Assembly: GCA_045611685.1 (NCBI GenBank)
Contig: JAZKXO010000097.1
Span: 114,894 to 178,893 of the forward strand
Direction: 5' to 3'
Origin: SIG701 sp045611685
GTDB taxonomy: Bacteria; Bacillota; Clostridia; Oscillospirales; CAG-272
Length of the DNA: 64,000 nucleotides
Shown: positions 9,051-17,773 of the stretch, piece by piece
How the letters are laid out: the number at the start of each line of letters is the position of its first letter
Numbering within the stretch: the stretch's first letter is position 1
Program-made: the position numbers and the translations under genes
The notes under the pieces: model-generated
What the model was told of the DNA's origin: nothing
Seen by the model: the letters and a program-made list of their open reading frames with translations, nothing else
Databases searched by the model: none

Positions 9051-10455
9051 CGGAAACTCCTTCCTCAAGCGCTCGGGCGGCGGCAAACAAGAGATCCTCC
9101 CGCATAAAGGGTGCGATAATCTCGATACCGACGGGCATCTCCCCCGCCCGTCTCAAAGGAACGCTGACGGCAGGAAGGCCCGCGAGCGACACCGCTGTAC
9201 AAAGGCAGTCCGCCGTTTGATACGGAAGTCCGTCATCCACCGTCTCAAAAAGGCGCGTAGCCGTATGCGGAACGGTGGGAAGAAGGAGCACGTCCGCACG
9301 CTCAAACTGTGCGTTAAGATCAGACGTGATCTCACAGCGCAGACGGCAGGCTTTCTCATAATAATCCGCCCGCCCGTCAAAAGAAAGGGCAAACGTACCC
9401 GCGAGAAGACGGCGCTTTATTTCCGCACCGAACCGGCGGCGTGCCGCCAGCATCCCCTCGGTGTAAGTCGATCCGTTCTCGGACGTGCCGTAGCGGATGC
9501 CGTCGTACCGCGCAAGATTCGACGATGCCTCCGACGCGGCGATGAGATAGTACGCCGTGTACGCGTCGTCCGGTGAGGGGATCGTAACCTCGGTGATTTT
9601 TGCCCCGTGTGCTTCCATAACGGATATAGATCTTTCGTATGCCTCTTTCACCTCGGGTGAAAGAAGCGGCAGATTTCGAACCACCCCGACACGAATGTCG
9701 CGGACTCCCCTCTCCATGGCAGAAAGCCAATCCGAAAGGGCGTCCTCTCGGGGGATCATCGTCATATCGCCTGCATCGGGGACGGCGGCGGCATCGAGCA
9801 CGATCGCCGCATCACGCACCGTTCTCGTAAGAATACCCACCGTATCCAGTGAGGAAGCAAAAGCAATAAGGCCTCTTCTGGAAATGCGGCCGTACGTGGG
9901 CTTCAGTCCCACTACACCGCAGAATGCGGCGGGCACGCGCACGCTTCCGCCGGTGTCCGAGCCGAGAGCGAACATCGCCTGCCCGTCGGCGACGGCGGCG
10001 GCACTGCCGCTCGAACTGCCGCCTGCAGAATGCAACGGTGACAAGGGATTGCGGACAGGACCGAACGCGGACGTCTCGCCAAACGAGCCCATGGCAAATT
10101 CGTCAAGATTCGTCTTGCCGACAAGAACGCTGCCGGCAAACGAAATACCCTCCCACGCGGCGGCAGAAAAAGGTGCTGAAAAATCCGAAAGCATAAGAGA
10201 CGCCGCCGTAGTCGGTATGCCTTCGGTCAGAATATTATCTTTTACGGCGGCGGGGATACCGCACAGAAGCGATGCATCACCTGCTTTGATCCTCTCGTCC
10301 GCCCGATCGGCGGCTGAAAGTGCGTACTCGTCCGTAACAGTGATAAACGCGTTCGTTTCCTCTCTGCGCTCACGAATACGCGAGAGCGCCGCCTCGGTGA
10401 GCGCCCGTGCGGTCGTCTCTCCCTTTCGGAGCGCCTCGGCGGTTTTCGTAATCAT
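9043..10455 (-). CDS. gatA: Asp-tRNA(Asn)/Glu-tRNA(Gln) amidotransferase subunit A
   Basis: A 470-residue glutamine amidase subunit that releases ammonia for GatB. The amidase-signature triad is intact: Lys72 (AAVKDNI), cis-Ser147 in GGSSSGS and nucleophile Ser171 in GSDTGGSVR. The spacing agrees with characterised GatA enzymes. AGGAGG lies within the end of gatC, and ATGA overlap couples the two genes. Downstream it overlaps gatB. Full length and no visible damage. Confidence 0.97.
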   Translation of the reverse strand: MITKTAEALRKGETTARALTEAALSRIRERREETNAFITVTDEYALSAADRADERIKAGDASLLCGIPAAVKDNILTEGIPTTAASLMLSDFSAPFSAAAWEGISFAGSVLVGKTNLDEFAMGSFGETSAFGPVRNPLSPLHSAGGSSSGSAAAVADGQAMFALGSDTGGSVRVPAAFCGVVGLKPTYGRISRRGLIAFASSLDTVGILTRTVRDAAIVLDAAAVPDAGDMTMIPREDALSDWLSAMERGVRDIRVGVVRNLPLLSPEVKEAYERSISVMEAHGAKITEVTIPSPDDAYTAYYLIAASEASSNLARYDGIRYGTSENGSTYTEGMLAARRRFGAEIKRRLLAGTFALSFDGRADYYEKACRLRCEITSDLNAQFERADVLLLPTVPHTATRLFETVDDGLPYQTADCLCTAVSLAGLPAVSVPLRRAGEMPVGIEIIAPFMREDLLFAAARALEEGVSDG

Positions 10456-10727
10456 ACGGTTCCTCCTACCGTGCGGGGTACGGTAATATATCCGTCCCGC
10501 TCTTTTCCCGAAAGCGAAAGAAGCGAAGCGGCATCGTGATACGGCATCGCCTCATCGGGGCGAAGTGCATCGGTAGATACCGCACTCGATGAAACTGCCC
10601 CCAAATGTTCCTTGGACATTTTTCTGTCCATAATGAGGATCTTTTTTATATCGGCACAGAGCGCATTCTCCTCTGTATCTGTCAGTTCCAGCATACAGAG
10701 ATCCGCGATTCTTTGGGCGTTCGGCAT
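10452..10727 (-). CDS. gatC: Asp-tRNA(Asn)/Glu-tRNA(Gln) amidotransferase subunit C
   Basis: A 91-residue stabilising subunit that wraps around GatA and GatB. It shows the usual helical N-terminus (IADLCMLELTDTEENAL) and the C-terminal LRPDEA-type segment found in GatC. It is translationally coupled on both sides: its start overlaps the nfo stop by one base (TGATG) and its stop overlaps the gatA start. Sequence is weakly conserved in this family, so the call leans on gene order. Confidence 0.93.
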   Translation of the reverse strand: MPNAQRIADLCMLELTDTEENALCADIKKILIMDRKMSKEHLGAVSSSAVSTDALRPDEAMPYHDAASLLSLSGKERDGYITVPRTVGGTV

Positions 10728-11569
10728 CAGGCGTCCTCCCTCTCGGATTTAAGAAGCGCGATCTCCTTTTTGTATCCGTCGAGATCGCACGGTGTTTCGA
10801 GATAAAACGGCTTGTCTCTCAAAGCGGGGTGATTGATGATCCGACGGATTCCGTCGAGCGTCAAAGATCCCTCGCCGATTTTCTCGTGGCGGTCCTTATG
10901 CGCACCGAGCGGATTTTTGCTGTCGTTTAAGTGGATCGCATAGAGACGGTCAAGACCCACCACCCGATCAAACTCAGCCAAAACGGCATCCGTATCGTCG
11001 GCGATATCGTATCCGCCGTCGTGGATGTGGCAGGTGTCAAGGCAGACACCCACCTTCGGGGCGATCTCGGGCGTGAGAAGATCGAGAATCGCACGGAGCT
11101 CCTCAAACCGTCCGCCGATTTCCGTACCCTTGCCCGCCATCGTTTCGAGAAGAACGGTGGTCGACTGCGCGGGCGTTATGATTGCGTTCAGCATATCGGC
11201 GATCATAACGATGCCCGCCTCCGCTCCCTGTCCCACGTGGCAGCCCGGGTGAAAGTTATAAAGCGAGCCGGGCAGGTGCTCTAAAAGGCGGAGCTCATCC
11301 GCCATTGCCTCCGCGGTATACTGTCTGATATGCGGATCCTTCGCACACGGATTATACGTGTAAGGCGCGTGCGCGAGCGCGGGGAAAAAGCCGTTTTCAT
11401 CCATAAGACGGCGGAGCGCTTCTATATCGTCGGGAGAGGGCGTTTTCGATTTGCTCCCTCGGGGGTTCCTCGTAAAATACTGAAAAGTATTGGCGCCGGC
11501 ATAGAGGGCGTCACGCCCCATAGCCTCGTAGCCGCCCGCGATCGAAATATGGCATCCTACTTTAAACAT
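10727..11569 (-). CDS. nfo: Endonuclease IV (AP endonuclease)
   Basis: A 280-residue TIM-barrel zinc enzyme that nicks DNA 5' of abasic sites. Family motifs include GCHISIAGG near the N-terminus, NFHPGCH, LLETMAGKGTE, VCLDTCHIHDGGYD and HLNDSKNPLGAHKDRHE, which carry the trinuclear zinc ligands. AAAGGACAG precedes the start. It heads the nfo-gatCAB operon and has a strong promoter. A repair gene leading a translation-fidelity operon is an operonic convenience more than a functional link. Confidence 0.96.
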   Translation of the reverse strand: MFKVGCHISIAGGYEAMGRDALYAGANTFQYFTRNPRGSKSKTPSPDDIEALRRLMDENGFFPALAHAPYTYNPCAKDPHIRQYTAEAMADELRLLEHLPGSLYNFHPGCHVGQGAEAGIVMIADMLNAIITPAQSTTVLLETMAGKGTEIGGRFEELRAILDLLTPEIAPKVGVCLDTCHIHDGGYDIADDTDAVLAEFDRVVGLDRLYAIHLNDSKNPLGAHKDRHEKIGEGSLTLDGIRRIINHPALRDKPFYLETPCDLDGYKKEIALLKSEREDA

Positions 11570-11614
11570 ATTCTGTCCTTTCCCGCCTTAGCGGTACGCG
11601 ATTTTTCTATCATT

Positions 11615-11643
11615 ATTGTAACAATTTATGGAGTTTCTGTCAA
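11615..11643 (-). promoter_or_regulatory. Promoter of nfo-gatCAB
   Basis: On the minus strand, a consensus TTGACA and TACAAT are separated by 17 bases, about 45 bases upstream of nfo. Confidence 0.85.
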
Positions 11644-11667
11644 GGCGGCGGAATGATCCCTGCCCCT

Positions 11668-11695
11668 TTGGCATACACTAAATCACCGATAAAAT
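11668..11695 (+). promoter_or_regulatory. Possible promoter of the YihY/BrkB gene
   Basis: TTGGCA and TAAAAT are separated by 16 bases, only about 20 bases upstream of the start codon. The spacing leaves a very short leader, so confidence is limited. Confidence 0.45.
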
Positions 11696-11714
11696 AAAAT
11701 GGGGGAGAACGCCT

Positions 11715-12551
11715 ATGGCCCGCCCGAAAAAATCAAAAATTCTAAGCCCGCGGTGCGTCGTTCTTCTCGTGAAGCGCTGGGCCGCCGTTTTCAGGCGGGA
11801 TATGATCACGGTATACGCGGCGCAGGCCTCGTTCTTTTTAGTTTTGGCATCCGTGCCCTTCCTTATGCTGCTCATTACCGTAAGTAGATTCCTCTTTCGC
11901 TCGTCGGGGGATGCGATTCTCACACTTCTTGAGGGCATCTTCCCCGACACGCTCCGAGATACGTTTACACTGATCGCGGGGGAGCTCACCGAAATCGGCG
12001 GCATCTCCCTTTTGTCCGTCTCGGCGGCAACCGCACTTTGGAGTGCCTCGCGCGGTATGGCGGCACTCGAGCGGGGGCTCGCGGGCGTCTACGGTGTCAA
12101 CGTGAGCCGCGGATTTTTTCGCGATATTCTCCGCTCGCTCGCCTATACCGTAGCGCTCATTTTTCTCATTTTCTCCTCGCTCATCCTCCTCGTATTCGGT
12201 GCCCAGATTGCCGACGGGATCATGTCGATCCTCCCTGCGCTCGAAAAACCGATCGAAGCGATCCTCGGCGCCCGCGGTTTGTTCGTTTTCTTCGGCCTTA
12301 CGGGATTTTTCACCCTTGAGCATCGGGTGATCTTAAAAGGCGTACCCGTTCTCCCCGGTGCCGTTTTGTCCGCCGCCGGCTGGATGCTCTTTTCGTATCT
12401 CTACTCGCTCTATGTCCGCCTTTTTCCCCGCGCGTCCTATCTGTACGGCGGCCTCGCTCTCCTTATCGTGTGGATGCTGTGGCTCTACTTTTGTATGATC
12501 ATTTTTCTCATCGGTGCGGAGATCAACAAGGGCGTGCGGGGAATAAAATAA
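11715..12551 (+). CDS. YihY/BrkB-family inner membrane protein
   Basis: A 278-residue integral membrane protein with about six predicted helices. The first follows YAAQASFFLVLASVPFLMLL, whose polar QASFF motif is a family hallmark. The last pair includes YGGLALLIVWMLWLYFC and an end near GAEINKG. The family was once called ribonuclease BN by error; its function remains unknown, with proposals of lipid or metabolite transport. A GGGGGAG site precedes ATG. It stands alone on the plus strand and shares a hairpin terminator with the convergent radical SAM gene. Confidence 0.88.
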   Translation: MARPKKSKILSPRCVVLLVKRWAAVFRRDMITVYAAQASFFLVLASVPFLMLLITVSRFLFRSSGDAILTLLEGIFPDTLRDTFTLIAGELTEIGGISLLSVSAATALWSASRGMAALERGLAGVYGVNVSRGFFRDILRSLAYTVALIFLIFSSLILLVFGAQIADGIMSILPALEKPIEAILGARGLFVFFGLTGFFTLEHRVILKGVPVLPGAVLSAAGWMLFSYLYSLYVRLFPRASYLYGGLALLIVWMLWLYFCMIIFLIGAEINKGVRGIK

Positions 12552-12580
12552 AAACGCTGTTCTCACGAACAGCGTTTTTT
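12551..12580. terminator. Bidirectional terminator
   Basis: AAAACGCTGTTC and GAACAGCGTTTT form a 12-base-pair stem around TCAC between two convergent genes, with T runs on both strands. Confidence 0.9.
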
Positions 12581-12582
12581 GT

Positions 12583-15213
12583 TCAGATAAACTCCGTGAG
12601 ATCCTCGCAGAGCAGCTTCTCTCTCGTAATCTCGTACCAGGTATCCTCGGTTACAAGATCGGTTTCGCGCGCGATCGCGTCCAGAATATACGACGGATTG
12701 AGGTAACTTTGCGCACTGTTTGCCGTTACGGCATCGATCCGGATCGTGTTCGTCCCCGCATCATATGCGGCGGTGAGGCCACGGATGAGTCCCGTGATAT
12801 CAACCTCTTTCTCACCGCTTTTGGATTTTTTGAGCATCACGACGGGACGGGTGAATCGGTCGTTGATCCACGCGGCGTAGGAATCCGCGCACTTTGGCGA
12901 ATGGATCACCATGGACGCCTCCGCCCACGCGATATCGGTAAGCTTGGTCGTGCGATCGTACACGTCAATAATCCGAACGCCGGCGGGCGCTACGGCACGC
13001 ATACGGTGAAGCACTTCCTCGTTCGGAAGATCGGCGCGGATACGGAGATCCATCACCTCGCGGGCACCGCCCGTGCCGACGGACAAGGGCGACGCGAACA
13101 CAAGCTTCGGGCGGGGGTTGTAGCCCTCGCTGTAATAGACGGGCAAGGCGGATCTCGTTACGATATGCGACATAATGCGCGCAAGATCGAGATGTCCGAT
13201 ATAGAGCGCGGAATCCTCTTTTGCAAAGCGCACGCGGATCGGTCTGTATTCGATCTTTTGGGACGTCTCGGGCTGAGGTGCAGCTCTATTTTCGACAGGC
13301 GCAGAAGTTTCCACTGCGGCTTCTTTCATCGGTTGAGAAGCACCCGCGGGGCGCATTTTGCCGCCCGGACACCAAGTGCATTTCTCGGCATCGAGAAGCG
13401 TATTCACGCCGCATCCGGAGCACTGATCTTGGCAGCCGGGCGTGGGCGTACCCGCCATGGACTTATGGCGCTCCTTCAAAAGGAACGCTTTCGACACGCC
13501 GCAGTCGATCATATCCCACGGCAGAATTTCGTCGTCGGGAATAGAGCGGTTAGCGTAAAACGCGGGATCGATGCCGGCACGGCGGAACACGTCGAGCCAT
13601 TTTTCGTAATCGAAAAACTCCTCCCACGCGTCAAAGCGCATGCCATCCCGCTGTGCAAGCTCGAGTGCATCCGCCAGGCGGCGGTCGCCGCGGGCGAAAA
13701 CTGCCTCGATATGCGACGTGGACGCGTCGTGATAGTTGAAGCGGATCTTCCGATCGGTGATTCTCGAACGGATGAATTTCTGCTTTTCCGAAAGGCTCGC
13801 CATTGTATCCTGCCCCTCCCACTGGAACGGCGTCATCGGCTTCGGGATAAAGCAAGCGGCCGAGATCGTTACCTGCGGCGGACGGGCGCGGTTTCTTTCG
13901 GGGGTCTTATAGAATTCGTCTATAACGTGCTTCGCAAGATCGGCGATACCGGCAAGATCCTCCTCGGTTTCCCCGGGAAGCCCCGTCATAAAATAGAGTT
14001 TCACCTGATTCTTCCCCGCCGCAAACGCAATGTGGCAGGCATTCAGGATCTCCTCTTCCGTTACGTTTTTATTGATCACGTCGCGCAGACGCTGTGTGCC
14101 CGCCTCAGGGGCAAACGTAAGCGTGGACGTACGTACGGAGGATATCTTCTCCATCAGTTCCTTCGTGAAACTGTCCGCGCGCAACGATGGGAGCGACAGA
14201 TTGATCTGCCGATCGTTCGTCCATTTGAGAAGCGCGTCGGTGAGAGATGCAATATCGGTATAATCGCTGATCGAGAGCGACATGAGCGAGATCTCATCGT
14301 AGCCCGTGTTCTCGACCGTCGCACGAGCGAGATCACAGAGAACGGGCACGGATTTTTCTCTGACGGGACGGGAGATAAATCCCGCCTGACAGAAGCGGCA
14401 TCCGCGCACGCATCCGCGGTATACTTCGAGCGTTACGCGATCCTGCACCGTTTCAATGAGCGGCATCACGGGAGCCGTCGGGACGACGGTGTGATCCACG
14501 TCCTTGACGATGCGCTTTATTACTCGCGCGGGAACGTCGGGGTATTTCGGCGTGATCGCTTTGATCGTGCCGTCCTCGTGCCACGATACGTCGTAGAGAG
14601 ACGGCACGTAAAAGCCCTCGAGATGCGATGCTTCCCGCAAAAACGCCGCTTTCGTATACGTTTTGTTTTCCTTCATGGAAATATACAGCCGCGCAAGCTC
14701 GGGGAGCGCCTCCTCGCCCTCACCGATCGAGAAAATATCGACAAACGGTGCCATCGGCTCGGGATTGTACGCACACGGTCCACCGGCTAAGATGATCGGT
14801 GCATCCTCCGAACGCGCATCGGCACGAAGCGGGATGCCCGCAAGATCCATCATATTGAGAACGGTAGCATAGCACATCTCATACTGGAGCGTGAATGCGG
14901 CAATATCAAAATCGCCGACGCTATCCCCGCTTTCATGGGTGAACAAGGGAATTTTGCGCGCGCGCATCTCTTTTTCCATGTCGATCCACGGTGCGTACAC
15001 GCGCTCGCACCAGACGCCGTCCACCTCATTGAGTGCCTGGCAAAGAATCCGCATACCCAAATTGGACATACCGATCTCGTACGTATCGGGGAAACAGAAC
15101 GCAACGCGGAGTTTTACGCTCGCTGAATCCTTATATACGGAGCCGGGTTCGCCGCCTGTGTAGCGGCCGGGCTTTTCTATCTTCCCTAAAAAAGGGCGAA
15201 TGTCATCTCTCAT
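12583..15213 (-). CDS. Radical SAM protein with C-terminal DUF2344 domain (TIGR03960-type)
   Basis: An 876-residue protein. The N-terminal part (about 1-220) resembles the domain that precedes the radical SAM core in the TIGR03960 family, with VAFCFPDTYEIGMSNLG. The radical SAM core follows with the cluster motif CVRGCRFC near residue 266. A small cysteine-rich knot (PGCQDQCSGCG, CTWCPGG) lies around 595-625. The last 230 residues match the DUF2344 domain (YIGHLDLARIM, YSEGYNPRPKLVFA), which in many Clostridia is a separate or fused protein upstream of rng-rplU. The exact substrate is unknown; a link to RNA or ribosome modification is inferred from that context elsewhere. The start is set by AAAGGAAC just before MRDDIR. 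A short inverted repeat (CAACG-CTGA-CGTTG, 15224-15237) lies in the leader. Confidence 0.9.
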   Translation of the reverse strand: MRDDIRPFLGKIEKPGRYTGGEPGSVYKDSASVKLRVAFCFPDTYEIGMSNLGMRILCQALNEVDGVWCERVYAPWIDMEKEMRARKIPLFTHESGDSVGDFDIAAFTLQYEMCYATVLNMMDLAGIPLRADARSEDAPIILAGGPCAYNPEPMAPFVDIFSIGEGEEALPELARLYISMKENKTYTKAAFLREASHLEGFYVPSLYDVSWHEDGTIKAITPKYPDVPARVIKRIVKDVDHTVVPTAPVMPLIETVQDRVTLEVYRGCVRGCRFCQAGFISRPVREKSVPVLCDLARATVENTGYDEISLMSLSISDYTDIASLTDALLKWTNDRQINLSLPSLRADSFTKELMEKISSVRTSTLTFAPEAGTQRLRDVINKNVTEEEILNACHIAFAAGKNQVKLYFMTGLPGETEEDLAGIADLAKHVIDEFYKTPERNRARPPQVTISAACFIPKPMTPFQWEGQDTMASLSEKQKFIRSRITDRKIRFNYHDASTSHIEAVFARGDRRLADALELAQRDGMRFDAWEEFFDYEKWLDVFRRAGIDPAFYANRSIPDDEILPWDMIDCGVSKAFLLKERHKSMAGTPTPGCQDQCSGCGVNTLLDAEKCTWCPGGKMRPAGASQPMKEAAVETSAPVENRAAPQPETSQKIEYRPIRVRFAKEDSALYIGHLDLARIMSHIVTRSALPVYYSEGYNPRPKLVFASPLSVGTGGAREVMDLRIRADLPNEEVLHRMRAVAPAGVRIIDVYDRTTKLTDIAWAEASMVIHSPKCADSYAAWINDRFTRPVVMLKKSKSGEKEVDITGLIRGLTAAYDAGTNTIRIDAVTANSAQSYLNPSYILDAIARETDLVTEDTWYEITREKLLCEDLTEFI

Positions 15214-15247
15214 AACAGTTCCTTTCAACGCTGACGTTGTGAGAAAA

Positions 15248-15271
15248 GAGGGAGGCTTTGACTCCTCCCTC
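15248..15271 (-). terminator. Terminator of the P-type ATPase-like gene
   Basis: GAGGGAGG and CCTCCCTC form a stem with an eight-base loop followed by TTTTC on the minus strand, 24 bases after the stop codon. The radical SAM gene starts soon after with no obvious promoter, so some read-through is likely. Confidence 0.75.
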
Positions 15272-15294
15272 TCCCTTCGAGAAATACTTTTTGT

Positions 15295-17739
15295 TTATTT
15301 GATAAACAGCTTTGCGGTAAGCATGGCGGGGATCATCCAGAACAGGTGATTCACCGCTACCATCCAGGAGCTTAAAGCGCCGATATTTTGGGACATCGTA
15401 ACGATTACCAGTATTGCCAAACTTACAACAGCAGATACGATACTGACGACGAGATTCGTATTCTTTACACTCAGAACCATATCGCAGTACGATACGACCT
15501 GCAAAAGCGATTTCGTCGTGCCGCGCGTAACGATACCGGAGTTCATGCGCTCGACGGTTTCCTCTTTCTCCGTGTTGCGGACGATCTTTAAGGGATACTT
15601 CTTACCGCGCACTTTCGAGAAAATCATTTCCTCATCAATATTGGGGTCGAGCGTCTTTACGCAAACGCACGTACCGCCGCGGGCAAACTGACGAAGGATA
15701 AATTCAAAATCGGGATCCATTACGTAGCGAACGTACATCTTCGCGATGAGATCACCGTCGCGGAGCATATAGAGAATGCTGAGATCGCCCTGCACGTAGG
15801 AGTCCTCCTCCACCGTCTCCAGGGGGATATCGTAACCGAGCTCGGTCAGAACGTCGGATCTGCCGAACAGAATCCGACGGCCGTCCACCACGGTTTCGAG
15901 ATAACCGGCCTCGGCGGCGTGGACTTCCACGTCCTCGGAGCGGCCCATTTCAACCGTTGCGAGTTCAAACACGTCCGAGAGAGGTCCGCCTGCCGCGGAG
16001 AAGGAGCTGGCGGCGTAGTACAGAACGCGATCGATTCGATTATTATTGTAGATCTTGATGTTCTGCACCTTTACGCTGTACGAGGGGAATACGTTCTTGT
16101 CATCGAACGAAACGATCGACGCACCGGCATATTCGTCGAGAGAACACTCGCCGACGATCGTGCTGTCGTAATCGTACGCTTCGCGGTTCGCTTTGTAGAA
16201 CGGATAACTGTATGTAAAGAACATAGACAGCGGTACACCGGCAACGAATGCAAGATACGCTGCGGTGATCGCGTCTTTACCCGTCGCTCCGCCGATGCGT
16301 GCAAACACGGCAATAAGAACGGCGGCGGCGGCCACAGCGGACAGGATCGCGCCCACGTACACGCGGGTCGTATGGAGAACGGCACCGGTACGGTCGAAAT
16401 AACCGTCTACGAACTCCGTGCTCGTGATACGAAGAACGTCGGGGCTTTCCTCATCCGTTGCACCGAATGCACGGCTTTCCGAAACGCCCTCGCTCGGCGG
16501 GATACGGTTGAACACGTACTTCGGACGCTTGGAGGAGATAACGTTGAAGCTGAACACTTCACGCTTCGTATTGAAGTAAGCGTACAGAAGCGTCATAAAC
16601 GCCGCAAGTGCCACGGGGAAATTGTAGAGAACCGGCTCCGTTCCAGCCTCAGCTGTAACAGCAAGGCCGACGGAATAGAGTACCGAGATAACGGAAAGAA
16701 CGGAAAGCGCGCTTTCCGGCGTAGGTCTCAGCGTAACAAGATTCGTAAAGCCGGTGAAAATCTGCTCGTATGCGGCCGCCAAGGTGAGGAGCAAGAGCTG
16801 CAGGCTCATCATGATATAGACAACCGGATATACAGCGGGATCGAGCGCGCCGGCAAACTGCACACCGAAAATCGTGATGTTCTCATAGAAGAACAAAAGT
16901 GCGGTCAGAATCGCGGCGGCGATCATCTTGATTTTCAAAGAGCCGAGCGAAAACTTATACGCAGCAGCGATCTGCGGCGTCTGCGAGCGGTCTGTGTACT
17001 CAAACTCCTGCGCCCGCTTCTGCTGTTTATCGATCTCGCGCTGCTCAGCGTCCATCCGTGCAGCGATCTGCTCTGCAGCACCTGCGCCAAGTCTGTCATC
17101 GAGTTGATCCTCGAGCCCGAGCGCAACCATGAGATTGATATCCGTATCGTCTATTTCGTGCTCTTCGGCTTCATCCTCCGACACATCTTGTTGTTCGTCG
17201 GATTCATCATACGCCTCTTCGCCGTCTTCTTCGGATTCTTCCTCGGCTTGTTCTTCGTCTTCGACGGAATCGCCGTCGGGAATTTCGTCTTGTGCCTTAT
17301 CGGCTACCGTTTCGGCCTGCCACTCAAAGAACAGATTCTTCATCTCGCCCGCATCTTCCGATTCATCGGCATCCTCCTCGGAAGCATCTTCCGCTTCGTC
17401 TGTCATTTCCTCGGAAATCTCGTCAAAAATCGCGCTGTCGGGAGCGATGATATCGTCATCATCCTCCTCGACCTGACGGCGAAGACGGGCGAAAAAATTC
17501 GAGAAGGATTTTTTCTCCTCGACCTCTTCAAAGGCCTCCTCGTCCGCATCCTCCGCGGGTACTTCCTCGTACTCTTCGGTCTCGGCGGTCTCTTTTTTCA
17601 AAGGCTCTTCATCCGCATATTCCGGAAGATACTTTTGCAAAAGATCCTGAATGTTCAGTTCGCTGTCGTTGCCGGCTTCCTCCCGGCGATTTTTGTTCTG
17701 TGCGGAATTGAATTCTGTACTCATAGCCAACACATCCAA
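15295..17739 (-). CDS. Large membrane protein resembling a degenerate P1B-type ATPase, with acidic N-terminal domain
   Basis: An 814-residue protein I do not recognise by name. Residues 1-250 are very acidic and low in complexity, without membrane helices. Six helices follow (about 270-291, 303-325, 343-362, 372-389, 458-480, 489-512), then a 240-residue soluble region and two more helices (761-783, 787-807). This is the layout of P1B transport ATPases. VPLS stands where the CPx motif would be, and SIVSFDDKNVF (541-551) where DKTGT would be. A GYLETVVDGRRILFGRSDVL stretch fits the N domain, and KTLDPN (695-700) the TGDN site. TG of DKTGT, the TGE loop and GDGxND are absent, so ATP-driven transport is unlikely. 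It is 34 bases downstream of rlmB and probably cotranscribed with it. The first Met has a GAGG site five bases upstream; MSTEF five codons later is an alternative start. Confidence 0.65.
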   Translation of the reverse strand: MDVLAMSTEFNSAQNKNRREEAGNDSELNIQDLLQKYLPEYADEEPLKKETAETEEYEEVPAEDADEEAFEEVEEKKSFSNFFARLRRQVEEDDDDIIAPDSAIFDEISEEMTDEAEDASEEDADESEDAGEMKNLFFEWQAETVADKAQDEIPDGDSVEDEEQAEEESEEDGEEAYDESDEQQDVSEDEAEEHEIDDTDINLMVALGLEDQLDDRLGAGAAEQIAARMDAEQREIDKQQKRAQEFEYTDRSQTPQIAAAYKFSLGSLKIKMIAAAILTALLFFYENITIFGVQFAGALDPAVYPVVYIMMSLQLLLLTLAAAYEQIFTGFTNLVTLRPTPESALSVLSVISVLYSVGLAVTAEAGTEPVLYNFPVALAAFMTLLYAYFNTKREVFSFNVISSKRPKYVFNRIPPSEGVSESRAFGATDEESPDVLRITSTEFVDGYFDRTGAVLHTTRVYVGAILSAVAAAAVLIAVFARIGGATGKDAITAAYLAFVAGVPLSMFFTYSYPFYKANREAYDYDSTIVGECSLDEYAGASIVSFDDKNVFPSYSVKVQNIKIYNNNRIDRVLYYAASSFSAAGGPLSDVFELATVEMGRSEDVEVHAAEAGYLETVVDGRRILFGRSDVLTELGYDIPLETVEEDSYVQGDLSILYMLRDGDLIAKMYVRYVMDPDFEFILRQFARGGTCVCVKTLDPNIDEEMIFSKVRGKKYPLKIVRNTEKEETVERMNSGIVTRGTTKSLLQVVSYCDMVLSVKNTNLVVSIVSAVVSLAILVIVTMSQNIGALSSWMVAVNHLFWMIPAMLTAKLFIK

Positions 17740-17773
17740 TCCTCAAAATTTTGTTTTATCATCCCAAAGTGGA

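Noticed and set aside
12709..14790. A 693-codon open frame antisense to the radical SAM gene.
   Set aside because: High third-position GC makes long antisense frames common here. The protein has no recognisable motifs, while the opposite strand encodes a clear radical SAM family member.
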